From Phascolarctobacterium sp. (GTDB taxonomy: Bacteria > Bacillota > Negativicutes > Acidaminococcales > Acidaminococcaceae), in assembly GCA_004558595.1 (NCBI GenBank), contig SFCN01000017.1, positions 1-33,841 of the forward strand: a stretch of DNA of 33,841 bases, in the 5' to 3' direction. A model generated the notes under the pieces. The model ran no database searches. It saw nothing but the letters and a program-made list of their open reading frames with translations, and was not told the DNA's origin. Made by a program: the position numbers and the translations under genes. Shown here piece by piece: positions 7,660-15,116 of this stretch (its first letter is position 1; every line of letters begins with the position of its first letter).

Positions 7660-9078
7660 TTATTTAAAATAATTCTCTACGCCCTCCACAATAAGGCGAG
7701 CGGTTTTCTTCTGGAACCATCTTCCCTTCATGAGCTTTTCCTCATTGGGATTGGAAATAAAGCACATCTCCAAAAGGGTTGCCGGCATGCTGCAACGCTT
7801 CACCACATAGAAATTTGCTTGGCGAACACCTAGATTATCCACGCCGAAATTCTTGGCGAATTTATCCTGAATAGCCTTAGCGATCTTCAAATCGTTATCA
7901 GTTTTGGGATAATAATAGCTGGAGAAGCCACCCACGCTCTTATTGACGGAAGAATTAATATGCAAGCTGATAAATAAATCAGAGCCATTCTTTTCCGCTA
8001 CATTGACCCTTGCCTGCAGCTCCGCTCTGTCGCTGGCGTTAGGCCCGTACACATCCACGTCCTTAGTACGAGTCATGTAAACCTTGGCCCCCTCCTTTTC
8101 CAGCAGCTCCTTTACACGCATGCTGATTTCCAAAGTAATTTGTTTTTCCTTGAGACCGCTGGCGCCAATAGCGCCGGGGTCACTGCCACCGTGACCCGGG
8201 TCAAGGGTAATAATTTTGCCCTTAATACCGCCACCGGTGCGGAACTTAGTCTTACTCTTAATCGCCAAGGGCTCCTCTACCTTGGTAGATGCTTTTGTGG
8301 TAGTAGTAGCGCTATTGCCAACCTTCACATTAGCCTTACTTTCGCTTTTGCTGGTGGGGCTAATTTTCATAACCTTCGGTCCACTGCTTGTCGTAGAGCC
8401 CTGACTCGTACTTACCACAGGAGCCTTGCTAGCAGTCCCACTGCTAGAGGAGGGCCTAGTAGTAGAAACCACTGGCGCCGTATTTTCAGAGGACCTTACC
8501 ACGGGCTGATTAGCCTCAGCCGCATTCACCTTCACCGGCCGCGAGCCCACCACAGGTCGATTACCTACGGTGGTATTGCTAGTAGCTACGGCAGTACCGG
8601 CAGCAGGTGTTGTAGGCTTGCTGGCCACAGGAGCTGCCTTCGGCCCCGGTGCGCCAGTGCTGACCACAGCAGTTGTTCTAGCGGCAGTCACATCCATCAC
8701 TACTCTAAAGGGACGACCTGTCTTAGGGTCCTGCTTGAGCACAAAGGTTTTATAATCACTGCTGGTGATTTGTTGATTTAAGGGTAGATGCACCTCGGTA
8801 AAGCTGCCTCCGTCCACCACTCGCAGCTCATCGGCCAAGCTACTTTTAATCTTTTTAATTTTGGGAACCTGTCCGGCCACCTTAGCATTCACAGTAAGCT
8901 TCAGCTTAGAGCCCTCTAGCTCCACGGCATAGCCCGCTGAATCTGTAACATCCACTACCAAACGCAGCACATTGCTCTTATCCACACCCCATTTTACATC
9001 GGTTATCTGGGCCGCTTGGGCTATCGCTGCGCAAAGCAGCATCCAGACCATAAGGGCCAACAGAAAAATCTTACGCAC
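7660..9078 (-). CDS. N-acetylmuramoyl-L-alanine amidase (AMIN + Amidase_3)
   Basis: 472 residues. A signal peptide covers 1-~22 (ending AQA). An AMIN domain at ~24-135 targets the enzyme to the septum or envelope. A low-complexity Ser/Thr/Pro/Val linker spans ~138-285, and a zinc amidase domain ~287-470. Zinc and catalytic residues are visible: H296 in LDPGHGG, E311, H373 in SLHINSS and E437 in LLEMCF. The enzyme cleaves the amide between MurNAc and the stem peptide, as in AmiC-type cell separation. The start is a GTG with AGAGGTGG upstream. It sits between nnr and the GerMN gene in one minus-strand run. The long linker probably spans peptidoglycan. Confidence 0.94.
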   Translation of the reverse strand: MRKIFLLALMVWMLLCAAIAQAAQITDVKWGVDKSNVLRLVVDVTDSAGYAVELEGSKLKLTVNAKVAGQVPKIKKIKSSLADELRVVDGGSFTEVHLPLNQQITSSDYKTFVLKQDPKTGRPFRVVMDVTAARTTAVVSTGAPGPKAAPVASKPTTPAAGTAVATSNTTVGNRPVVGSRPVKVNAAEANQPVVRSSENTAPVVSTTRPSSSSGTASKAPVVSTSQGSTTSSGPKVMKISPTSKSESKANVKVGNSATTTTKASTKVEEPLAIKSKTKFRTGGGIKGKIITLDPGHGGSDPGAIGASGLKEKQITLEISMRVKELLEKEGAKVYMTRTKDVDVYGPNASDRAELQARVNVAEKNGSDLFISLHINSSVNKSVGGFSSYYYPKTDNDLKIAKAIQDKFAKNFGVDNLGVRQANFYVVKRCSMPATLLEMCFISNPNEEKLMKGRWFQKKTARLIVEGVENYFK

Positions 9079-9129
9079 AGTGCCACCTCTTTTACTAAAT
9101 CATGATTTTCAGGAAGAAATGCTAACATT

Positions 9130-10740
9130 TTATTTTAACATTTTTAAGCTATTAATGCAAATATTTACCGACTCCTGAGCCACTATTTCTCTTGCAGCTC
9201 CTAAGCAATTGGCTATTTCCCCGGCGGCCAAGCCCACGTTATCGCAAGCCAAGCTACCTGCCAAACCATGCAAATAAACGCCGCAAACTGCAGCCTCGTC
9301 AAGGGAAACTCCCTGAGCCGCAAGGCCGACGATAATGCCCGTGAGCACGTCGCCACTGCCGCCCGTAGCCAGAGCACTGGTGCCTGTGCTATTTACATAA
9401 ATCGTACCATCGGGACAAGCCACAACCGTAGGCGCACCCTTAAGCACAACCACGGCCTGCCATTCCTGAGCGTATTTTTGAGCCACACTAATTCTCTTAC
9501 TGTTGATTTCCTCCACAGGCAGCCCTGTTAAACGAGCCATCTCTCCCGGATGAGGGGTGAGCACCTTGGGTACAGTCATTTTCTTTAAAATGTCAGTATT
9601 ATCCTTCAGCGCAGTGATAGCGTCCGCATCAATAACCACTGGCACTTCACTCTTAGTCAAAATCTCCCTAACCATTTGCTGAGTGCTGTCGCTCAGGCCC
9701 AGACCCGGCCCAATGGCCAGCACATCGGCCTTATTGGCCCGCGCCAGCACATCACTTGCAGCAGCGCTGCCCAGCACTCCTGGCATCCGCTCCAAAAGCC
9801 CGTGCACCATAACCTCCGTCAGCTTTACCGCCAGCACCTCGCGGCTGGAAAGTGGCGTGAGCAGGGACACTAAGCCCGCACCAGCCTTCACAGCGGCGTG
9901 GCTGGCTAGAGCCGCAGCCCCGGTGTAACCGGGGCTTCCGGCGCAGACTACCACGCGGCCTGCGTCGCCCTTATGGGCATCCTCGGCGCGCAGTGGCAGC
10001 AAGCGCTGCACCATGGGCTCCGTAATGCGATACTTGTGGCTGGGATAATCGGCCATAAGCGCGGCTGGCATGCCTATGCCGGCCACCAGCACTTGGCCGC
10101 ATAGCCTTTTACCCGGGTACAGCAAAAGGCCTGTTTTCGGCAGAGCCATGGTCACAGTGAGCTCGGCCTGCACAGCGTCCTCGCAGGCCGAGCCGTCATC
10201 AGCATTGACACCGGTGGGCACGTCCACAGCTACCACGCGCTTGGCCAGCTCGTTGACGAGCCGGCAGGCCCGTTGAGCTGCGGGACGCAGCTCACCCTGA
10301 AAGCCCGTCCCCAAAATGGCGTCCACTACAACGCTGGCCCGTTCCAGGGCCAGCTCCACAGTGAACCAATCCTCGTCCTTCTCAACGACCATTACAGCAA
10401 CGCCTGCGGCCTGCAGCATAGCTAATTCAGCTGCGGCATCGCCACTGATTTTCTCCAAGGTGGAGCCAATCAAGAACACCTTGACAGGAACGCCATAGCT
10501 AGTAAGCCAACGTGCAGTGCCAAAGCCGTCACCGCCGTTATTACCGCCACCGCAAAGAATAACCACCTTGGATGCTGCTTTAGGGGCAGCGCTGCCCTTG
10601 GCTCCCTCGCTAAGCAGCTTCGTTACCACATCAGCCACCTGCTTAGCTGCCGCATCCATTAATACTATACCCGGCACACCGTATTTCTCCGTGGCCAGCC
10701 TATCTATTTCCTTCATTTCTGTAGCTGTTACAAGCTTCAT
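9130..10740 (-). CDS. nnr: Bifunctional NAD(P)HX epimerase / ADP-dependent dehydratase
   Basis: 536 residues joining the two NAD(P)H-repair enzymes. The epimerase domain covers ~1-215 with GGGNNGGDG at 64-72 and the catalytic-site Asp in VVVDAILGTGF (D140). The ribokinase-like dehydratase domain covers ~235-530 with KGDAGRVVVCAGS, IGPGLG, DADAI, TPHPGEMARL, VLKGAP and GSGDVLTG at 461-468. It converts hydrated NAD(P)HX back to NAD(P)H. A short Ala/Lys/Ser-rich insertion near residues 45-58 is atypical. The ATG overlaps the acpS stop as ATGA, the classic coupled arrangement. acpS-nnr adjacency is common in Firmicutes. Confidence 0.96.
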   Translation of the reverse strand: MKLVTATEMKEIDRLATEKYGVPGIVLMDAAAKQVADVVTKLLSEGAKGSAAPKAASKVVILCGGGNNGGDGFGTARWLTSYGVPVKVFLIGSTLEKISGDAAAELAMLQAAGVAVMVVEKDEDWFTVELALERASVVVDAILGTGFQGELRPAAQRACRLVNELAKRVVAVDVPTGVNADDGSACEDAVQAELTVTMALPKTGLLLYPGKRLCGQVLVAGIGMPAALMADYPSHKYRITEPMVQRLLPLRAEDAHKGDAGRVVVCAGSPGYTGAAALASHAAVKAGAGLVSLLTPLSSREVLAVKLTEVMVHGLLERMPGVLGSAAASDVLARANKADVLAIGPGLGLSDSTQQMVREILTKSEVPVVIDADAITALKDNTDILKKMTVPKVLTPHPGEMARLTGLPVEEINSKRISVAQKYAQEWQAVVVLKGAPTVVACPDGTIYVNSTGTSALATGGSGDVLTGIIVGLAAQGVSLDEAAVCGVYLHGLAGSLACDNVGLAAGEIANCLGAAREIVAQESVNICINSLKMLK

Positions 10741-11117
10741 TCCTTATCTCCCTCCATAACTACATAAGCCAACGCCGTTGCACGGCTGTGACTCATACTC
10801 AACGCTATATTCTTGACTCCCAGCTTCGCCGCTAGCTCTGCGTGATAGCCACTGAGCTGGACGCTAGGCTTGCCTAAGGCATCATTGAGAACAATGATTT
10901 CAGTTAATTCGCCACCTCTAAGCCCGGTACCCAAGGCCTTGAGCACAGCCTCCTTGGCCGCAAAGCGAGCCGCGAAGCTTGCAGCCGCCTGCTTGCCACG
11001 GCTCTCGCAGTAAGCGATTTCCTCGGGAGCATAAACACGCTCCACAAAAGCTCTGCGCTCCAGAGCCTTCGCCACTCGCGTAATCTCTATCACATCACAA
11101 CCAACGCCAATCAGCAT
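10737..11117 (-). CDS. acpS: Holo-[acyl-carrier-protein] synthase
   Basis: 126 residues starting MLIGVGCDVIEI. AcpS moves 4'-phosphopantetheine from CoA to a Ser of acyl carrier protein. Mg2+ ligands D8 (GCDV) and E56 (ARFAAKEAVLKALGTG) are present, and the family length fits. The start is the ATG at 11115-11117: AAGGAGG lies six bases upstream, whereas the ATG two codons earlier directly touches the SD. It heads the minus-strand run toward nnr and the t6A genes. Confidence 0.96.
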   Translation of the reverse strand: MLIGVGCDVIEITRVAKALERRAFVERVYAPEEIAYCESRGKQAAASFAARFAAKEAVLKALGTGLRGGELTEIIVLNDALGKPSVQLSGYHAELAAKLGVKNIALSMSHSRATALAYVVMEGDKE

Positions 11118-11153
11118 GGTCATCCTCCTTTGCGAATTAAAACTAGATTCGTA

Positions 11154-11182
11154 ACTATAATTTATTCTTCCACTATAAGCAA
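11154..11182 (-). promoter_or_regulatory. Predicted sigma-A promoter of the acpS operon
   Basis: On the minus strand TTGCTT (complement of 11177-11182), a 17-base spacer and TATAGT (complement of 11154-11159) precede acpS by about 37 bases. The call rests on hexamer match and spacing only. Confidence 0.5.
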
Positions 11183-11221
11183 AAATCCTTTTTTTAAATT
11201 AACTTTTCACAAAAAAGTAAA

Positions 11222-11249
11222 AAGCCTGCCACATTTAAGTGACAGGCTT
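11222..11249 (-). terminator. Terminator of the SLC13 transporter gene
   Basis: An 11-bp stem (AAGCCTGTCAC / GTGGCAGGCTT on the minus strand, one U:G pair) with a six-base loop is followed by TTTACTTTTTT. It lies 48 bases after the transporter stop. Confidence 0.85.
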
Positions 11250-11297
11250 AAAACTCTACTTACTTGTAAATCCTGACTAGTACGTCAGATACGGGAT

Positions 11298-12572
11298 TTA
11301 TTTTCCGGGGAAGAAAGGCCATACCATAGGAATAACCACCAAAGATACCACGAAGGCAACAAGCACCAAGCCGGTACCAGCCTTTACATAGTCCATGAAT
11401 TTATAACCGCCGGGGCCTAATACCAAGGTATTGGGAGGAGTGCCTACAGGAGTCGCAAAAGCGCAGGATGCTGCAACGGCAATGGCCATCAGTACAGCCT
11501 TCGGGTCAGCGCCCAATTGCTTGGAAATAGCAACACCGATGGGGCACAGCAGAGCTGCGGAAGCGGTATTGGACATGAACTGGGTCAGGCCGCAGGACAG
11601 AATGAAGAGAACTGCTGTTACAACCAGCGGAGAAGGAGTACCGCCCATGAGGCCAACGGTCCATTGAGCGATCAGCTTGCCAGCACCGGTCTTATCCATT
11701 GCGGAAGATACGGGCATCATACCTGCGAACAGGAAAATGGTTACCCAGTCGATGGAAGCATAAGCTTGCTTTTCAGTCAAGCAGCCGGTCAGTACGCAAA
11801 CCAAAGCACCGATAACAGCTGCCATTTCCAAGGTAACGCCCTTGATACCTAGAGCCATTACCAAAACAACGGCTAACAGGATAACGCCGGAGATAATCAT
11901 CTTGTTCTTGGATGTTTCGTTAGCTTCGATTTCTTGCTCGATTTCTTGGTCCGCAGATAATTCTTGCTTGGGCAGCAAATATTTGCCTACGAACATCATA
12001 TAGAGCATACCAGCTATGGAAACAGGAATACCGATCCAAGCGAATTCGAAGAAGCCAAAGGGCTCCAGACCTGCTGCGGTCAATGCGCCGGTAGCGATAA
12101 TATTAGGCGGTGTGCCTACCATGGTGATGATACCGCCCCAACCGCAAGCGAAGGCCAAGGGCATCAGCTGACGGGAAGCAGGAATCTTAGCGGATGCGCA
12201 AATACCCAATGCTACAGGGAGCAAGCAGGCTGCAGTACCAGTATTGGACAGTACGGCGGACAAGCAGGTACCAACGGCCATCAAGCCGAACATTAGGCTG
12301 TTTTCACCGGTACCAACCATTTTAACAACGGTGTTACCAATGGCTTGAGCCAAGCCGGTGTAGAACATGGCTGCGCCAACTACGAACATGCCAGCGAACA
12401 AAACTACGGTGGAGTTAGACAGGCCACTGAATACTTGCTTAGTGGGGATCAAGCCTAACAGGCCGCAGGCAATGGCGCCAGCGGTAGCAGTAACTGCAAG
12501 GGGAATAAGTTCGGTTACGAAAAATAATGCAATTACGGCCAACAGAATTAAACATTTAATTGCTGGGGACAT
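11298..12572 (-). CDS. SLC13/DASS family divalent-anion:Na+ symporter (dicarboxylate carrier)
   Basis: 424 residues, highly hydrophobic, with the inverted-repeat DASS layout. Both signature SNT motifs are present (S109-N110-T111 in VLSNTGTAACL and S334-N335-T336 in FMSNTASAALL), each followed by a GTPPN block (MVGTPPNI near 151-158 and PVGTPPNTL near 375-383). In VcINDY these bind the carboxylates and Na+. Two SNT motifs favour C4-dicarboxylates such as succinate, fumarate or malate over sulfate, but substrate is inferred. A charged loop (ELSADQEIEQEIEANETSK) at ~204-222 separates the halves. SD GGAGG is eight bases from the ATG. The neighbouring CRP/FNR-type gene is a candidate regulator. 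Confidence 0.9.
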   Translation of the reverse strand: MSPAIKCLILLAVIALFFVTELIPLAVTATAGAIACGLLGLIPTKQVFSGLSNSTVVLFAGMFVVGAAMFYTGLAQAIGNTVVKMVGTGENSLMFGLMAVGTCLSAVLSNTGTAACLLPVALGICASAKIPASRQLMPLAFACGWGGIITMVGTPPNIIATGALTAAGLEPFGFFEFAWIGIPVSIAGMLYMMFVGKYLLPKQELSADQEIEQEIEANETSKNKMIISGVILLAVVLVMALGIKGVTLEMAAVIGALVCVLTGCLTEKQAYASIDWVTIFLFAGMMPVSSAMDKTGAGKLIAQWTVGLMGGTPSPLVVTAVLFILSCGLTQFMSNTASAALLCPIGVAISKQLGADPKAVLMAIAVAASCAFATPVGTPPNTLVLGPGGYKFMDYVKAGTGLVLVAFVVSLVVIPMVWPFFPGK

Positions 12573-12717
12573 TATAAGTTCCTCCTTTTAAAATATTCCA
12601 GAAATCGCATATTCTACTATGCTCCTTCCGTTGACATTATACTATCACAGTCTTACGCAAGCTTTTGCTGCATAGGCAACAGAAGCAGCTTTATAATCTG
12701 AAAATTTTGTTAACTTT

Positions 12718-12736
12718 ATTAATGATAATCATTTTC
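12718..12736. promoter_or_regulatory. Fur-box-like site
   Basis: ATTAATGATAATCATTTTC matches the classical 19-base Fur consensus (GATAATGATAATCATTATC) at 16 of 19 positions by eye. It lies about 80 bases upstream of the predicted -10 of the SLC13 gene. An AT-rich intergenic background raises the chance of coincidence. Confidence 0.4.
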
Positions 12737-12820
12737 ATTATTACACAATATTCTTTCTTAAATTAAGTAAGTTTATTTAGTTTTTTAAGCAAACTACAAC
12801 AGCTTACAACCAATAAAAAA

Positions 12821-12840
12821 GAGACGTCCACAAACGTCTC
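12821..12840. terminator. Terminator of the CRP/FNR-type regulator gene
   Basis: A perfect 7-bp stem GAGACGT/ACGTCTC with a six-base loop is flanked by six A on one side and CTTTTT on the other, so it can work on both strands. It lies 34 bases after the regulator stop. Confidence 0.85.
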
Positions 12841-12874
12841 CTTTTTCCTATACTTATGCAATTTCTTGATATAA

Positions 12875-13582
12875 CTATACATTATCTCCATGTGCAGAAG
12901 CAAGCAGCTCAAAGTTGTTCTTCGTAAAATCGATAAGGCCCTCCTCCTTCATACGAGCCAGCTCCCTAGTCAAAGCGCTGCGGTCCGCATCTAGATAATT
13001 GGCCAAATCCGTGCGATTAAAGGGAATGGTAAAGCTGCGACAGCCATGATTGCGAGCCTCCTGCTCCAGATAAGCCAAAATCTTGCTACGCAATGTTTTC
13101 TTACACAGTATCTCCGTTTTTTCGATTAAACGCGTATTATTATCTGCCAAAATGGACACAATATTGCACATGAGCCTTTGCGAAGCCTTGCTGCTGGTAT
13201 CACTATCAAAGAGAGTCCGACCTAGGGGTAGCATCAACACCTCACTGTCGCTGGCTACAAAATAGCTCACCGCGCTGCGGTCCCCCAGCTGACCCAAAAA
13301 GTTTTCTGCAAAAACTGAGCCCGCGCCTAAATTAGCGATAATGGACTTCTCGCCCCAAATATCCTCTTTAATCATCTGCACAGTGCCCTCCAGCACTACG
13401 CACAAATTTTCCACACAATCTCCTGCTAAATAAATATAGTCTGACTTCGGAAAATGCTTAATGAGTCCATGGAATTTTTGTAGTACTTCGTTGATTTCTT
13501 CCCTATCCAAGCCCTGAAACAAGGGTATTTCCATGTAATTAGGTGTGTACATTTTCACTGCCATCCTCGTCACCGCCCTCAT
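12875..13582 (-). CDS. CRP/FNR-family transcriptional regulator
   Basis: Up to 235 residues. A cyclic-nucleotide-binding-type beta-roll spans ~20-125 (IPLFQGLDREEIN, LVVLEG-like CVVLEGTVQM, GSVFAENFLG). A long dimer helix follows at ~130-165, and a winged HTH at ~185-225 (FNRTDLANYLDADRSALTRELARMKEEGLIDF). No FNR-type N-terminal Cys cluster is present, so the effector is unknown. The start is uncertain: the ATG at 13582 has no clear SD and lies only ~15 bases from the predicted transcription start. The ATGs at 13564 or 13552 (before MYTPNYMEIPLF) fit the promoter better. It may control the adjacent dicarboxylate carrier. Confidence 0.88.
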   Translation of the reverse strand: MRAVTRMAVKMYTPNYMEIPLFQGLDREEINEVLQKFHGLIKHFPKSDYIYLAGDCVENLCVVLEGTVQMIKEDIWGEKSIIANLGAGSVFAENFLGQLGDRSAVSYFVASDSEVLMLPLGRTLFDSDTSSKASQRLMCNIVSILADNNTRLIEKTEILCKKTLRSKILAYLEQEARNHGCRSFTIPFNRTDLANYLDADRSALTRELARMKEEGLIDFTKNNFELLASAHGDNV

Positions 13583-13603
13583 ATACTTACTTCATGCACC
13601 TTA

Positions 13604-13632
13604 ATTATGCCAAACTACTGGGTTTCTGTAAA
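13604..13632 (-). promoter_or_regulatory. Predicted promoter of the CRP/FNR-type gene
   Basis: Minus-strand TTTACA (complement of 13627-13632), a 17-base spacer and CATAAT (complement of 13604-13609). Copies of the AAGTAAGT motif lie both downstream (13585-13594, as the complement) and upstream (13646-13667), suggesting autoregulation. Confidence 0.5.
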
Positions 13633-13663
13633 TATTTTGTAATTAAAGTAAGTTTTATGTAAG

Positions 13664-13683
13664 TATGTTGCGTTAGCAACATA
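13664..13683. repeat. Perfect 8-bp inverted repeat upstream of the regulator gene
   Basis: TATGTTGC and GCAACATA surround GTTA with no mismatch. No T-run follows on either strand, so it looks more like an operator or mRNA structure than a terminator. It sits between the dnaJ terminator and the regulator promoter. Confidence 0.5.
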
Positions 13684-13728
13684 TATTAAGCATGACCGAA
13701 CCCTGCTACCTATAAATCAAGAAAGTAA

Positions 13729-13759
13729 AAGCTTCCGCCACGATCAATGACGGAAGCTT
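13729..13759 (-). terminator. Terminator of dnaJ (end of the heat-shock cluster)
   Basis: An 11-bp stem AAGCTTCCGTC/GGCGGAAGCTT (one U:G pair) on the minus strand begins four bases after the dnaJ stop and is followed by TTACTTTCTT. Confidence 0.85.
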
Positions 13760-13763
13760 GTTT

Positions 13764-14918
13764 TTACTTAAAAAGGTTTTTAATTTTATTGAGGAAGCTT
13801 TTTTCCTCCGGGTTAATATTGTCCTTACTAATGGACTCAAAGGCCCGCAAAGCATCCTTTTGCTTCTCGCTAAGCTTGGTGGGAACAACCACCTTAACGC
13901 GTACCAATTGGTCACCACGCATACCGCCACGCAGGCTGGGAATGCCCTTGCCCTTCAGGCGTAGCACCTTACCGGGCTGAGTACCCTCGGGAATTTTCAT
14001 GGTTACCTGACCATCCAATGTGGGTACCTGAACCTCAGCGCCCAGAGTAGCCTGTACGATATTGATAGGTATCTCGCATAAAACAGTAGTGCCGTCACGT
14101 TCAAAGAACTTATGTGGCTTCACATACAGATATACGTACAAATCACCGCTCGGCCCGCCCTTAGCGCCAGCCTCGCCCTCCCCTGCTACACGCAGTCTGG
14201 AGCCATTATCAACTCCTGCAGGAATCTTCACCTTCAGGTGTTTATTCTTCTTTACAGTGCCCTTGCCACGGCATTCCTTACAGGGCTCAGAAATAATCTT
14301 GCCCTCCCCATGGCATTTAGAGCAGGGACGCTCGTTGACCATCTGGCCAAACATGGTGTTCTGAGTAAAGCGTACGTAGCCTGTGCCATGGCAATCCGGG
14401 CAGGTTTCTACCTTGGAGCCCGGCTCCGCCCCATTGCCGTGGCAATGAGGACAAGTCTCGTCACGGTACAGATTAATTTCCTTTTCAATGCCAAAGGCCG
14501 CCTCTTCGAAGGTAATCTCCAAATCGAAGCGCAGGTCAGCGCCACGCTGAGGTCCAGCGTTGCTGGCGCGGCCACTGCGGCCGCCCTGACCACCAAAGAA
14601 CATATCAAAGATATCCTCCATGCCGCTGCCGCTAAAGCCGCCAAAGCCACCACCGAAGGGATTGCCGCCGGGGCCGCCGCCCTGCTGAGCCTGCTCAAAG
14701 GCATCAGGACCTAATTGGTCGTATTGGGCACGCTTGGTTTCATCGGACAGCACGCTGTAGGCCTCGTTAACCTCTTTGAACTTTTCCTCGGCCTCCGCAT
14801 TACCTTTATTACGGTCAGGATGATATTTCAGGGCCAGTTTACGGTATGCTTTTTTTAATTCGTCCGCAGTGGCGGTCTTAGACACGCCCAGGACGTCATA
14901 GTAGTCTCGTTTAGCCAT
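13764..14918 (-). CDS. dnaJ: Chaperone DnaJ (Hsp40)
   Basis: 384 residues. The J domain spans 1-~70 with the HPD tripeptide in KYHPDRNKG, which stimulates DnaK ATPase. A Gly/Phe-rich region follows (~75-115). Four CxxCxGxG zinc repeats are seen (CPHCHGNG, CPDCHGTG, CSKCHGEG, CKECRGKG), then the client-binding C-terminal domains. The tail after ~355 (SKDNINPEEKSFLNKIKNLFK) is a short charged extension. The start is the ATG at 14916-14918, eight bases after GGAGG; the TTG at 14933 overlaps that SD. It is the last gene of hrcA-grpE-dnaK-dnaJ. Confidence 0.98.
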   Translation of the reverse strand: MAKRDYYDVLGVSKTATADELKKAYRKLALKYHPDRNKGNAEAEEKFKEVNEAYSVLSDETKRAQYDQLGPDAFEQAQQGGGPGGNPFGGGFGGFSGSGMEDIFDMFFGGQGGRSGRASNAGPQRGADLRFDLEITFEEAAFGIEKEINLYRDETCPHCHGNGAEPGSKVETCPDCHGTGYVRFTQNTMFGQMVNERPCSKCHGEGKIISEPCKECRGKGTVKKNKHLKVKIPAGVDNGSRLRVAGEGEAGAKGGPSGDLYVYLYVKPHKFFERDGTTVLCEIPINIVQATLGAEVQVPTLDGQVTMKIPEGTQPGKVLRLKGKGIPSLRGGMRGDQLVRVKVVVPTKLSEKQKDALRAFESISKDNINPEEKSFLNKIKNLFK

Positions 14919-14947
14919 AATCTTGGCCTCCAATTATATATTAAGTT

Positions 14948-14980
14948 AGTGCCCAAAAGCTTTTGGGGCCATTGGGCACT
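14948..14980 (-). other. Stem-loop in the dnaK-dnaJ spacer
   Basis: Perfect 9-bp arms AGTGCCCAA and TTGGGCACT flank the palindrome CCAAAAGCTTTTGG (14953-14966), so two alternative hairpins compete. No T-run follows, so it is unlikely to terminate. It lies about 30 bases before the dnaJ start and may affect processing or dnaJ expression. Confidence 0.5.
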
Positions 14981-15022
14981 ATCATAGTAAATATCAATTC
15001 TATGGACCGCATAGAATGTGCC

Positions 15023-15106
15023 AGATACGAGGCGCGGCGACGCAGACGTATTAATAATACTTCAAGGAGCCGCAACGAAGTAGATGGTGCATTATATGCG
15101 GTCGCT
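15023..15106 (+). repeat. Structured intergenic element, copy A (dnaK-dnaJ spacer)
   Basis: An 84-base element. It opens with AGATACGAG, then a stem (GCGGC/GCCGC), an asymmetric internal loop (GACGCAGAC opposite TTCAAGGA) and an apical hairpin GTATTA-A-TAATAC, and ends with GAAGTAGATGGTGCATTAT and GTCGCT. A relative with the same order but different paired bases occurs at 16985-17066 on the other strand. It begins ten bases after the dnaK stop. Confidence 0.65.
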
Positions 15107-15116
15107 GTTGAACTTC

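Larger units (their letters stand above)
12573..12874. promoter_or_regulatory. Regulatory gap between the SLC13 gene and the CRP/FNR-type gene
   Basis: A 302-bp gene-free stretch. It holds a minus-strand TATAAT (complement of 12636-12641), about 64 bases upstream of the transporter ATG and lacking a good -35, which suggests activator dependence. It also holds a Fur-box-like sequence at 12718-12736, an AAGTAAGTTT motif around 12764-12774 that recurs upstream of the regulator gene, and the regulator's terminator at 12821-12840. No coding potential is seen. Confidence 0.5.

Noticed and set aside
7966..8640. Repetitive Ser/Thr/Val/Pro codons in the amidase linker as a possible tandem repeat or CRISPR
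   Set aside because: Units are irregular, with no constant repeat or spacer length; it is a low-complexity linker.
8978..8986. Single TTATCCACA in the amidase gene (and another at 20965-20973 in argH)
   Set aside because: Isolated copies inside coding sequence are expected by chance from Val-Asp-Lys codons; no clustering.
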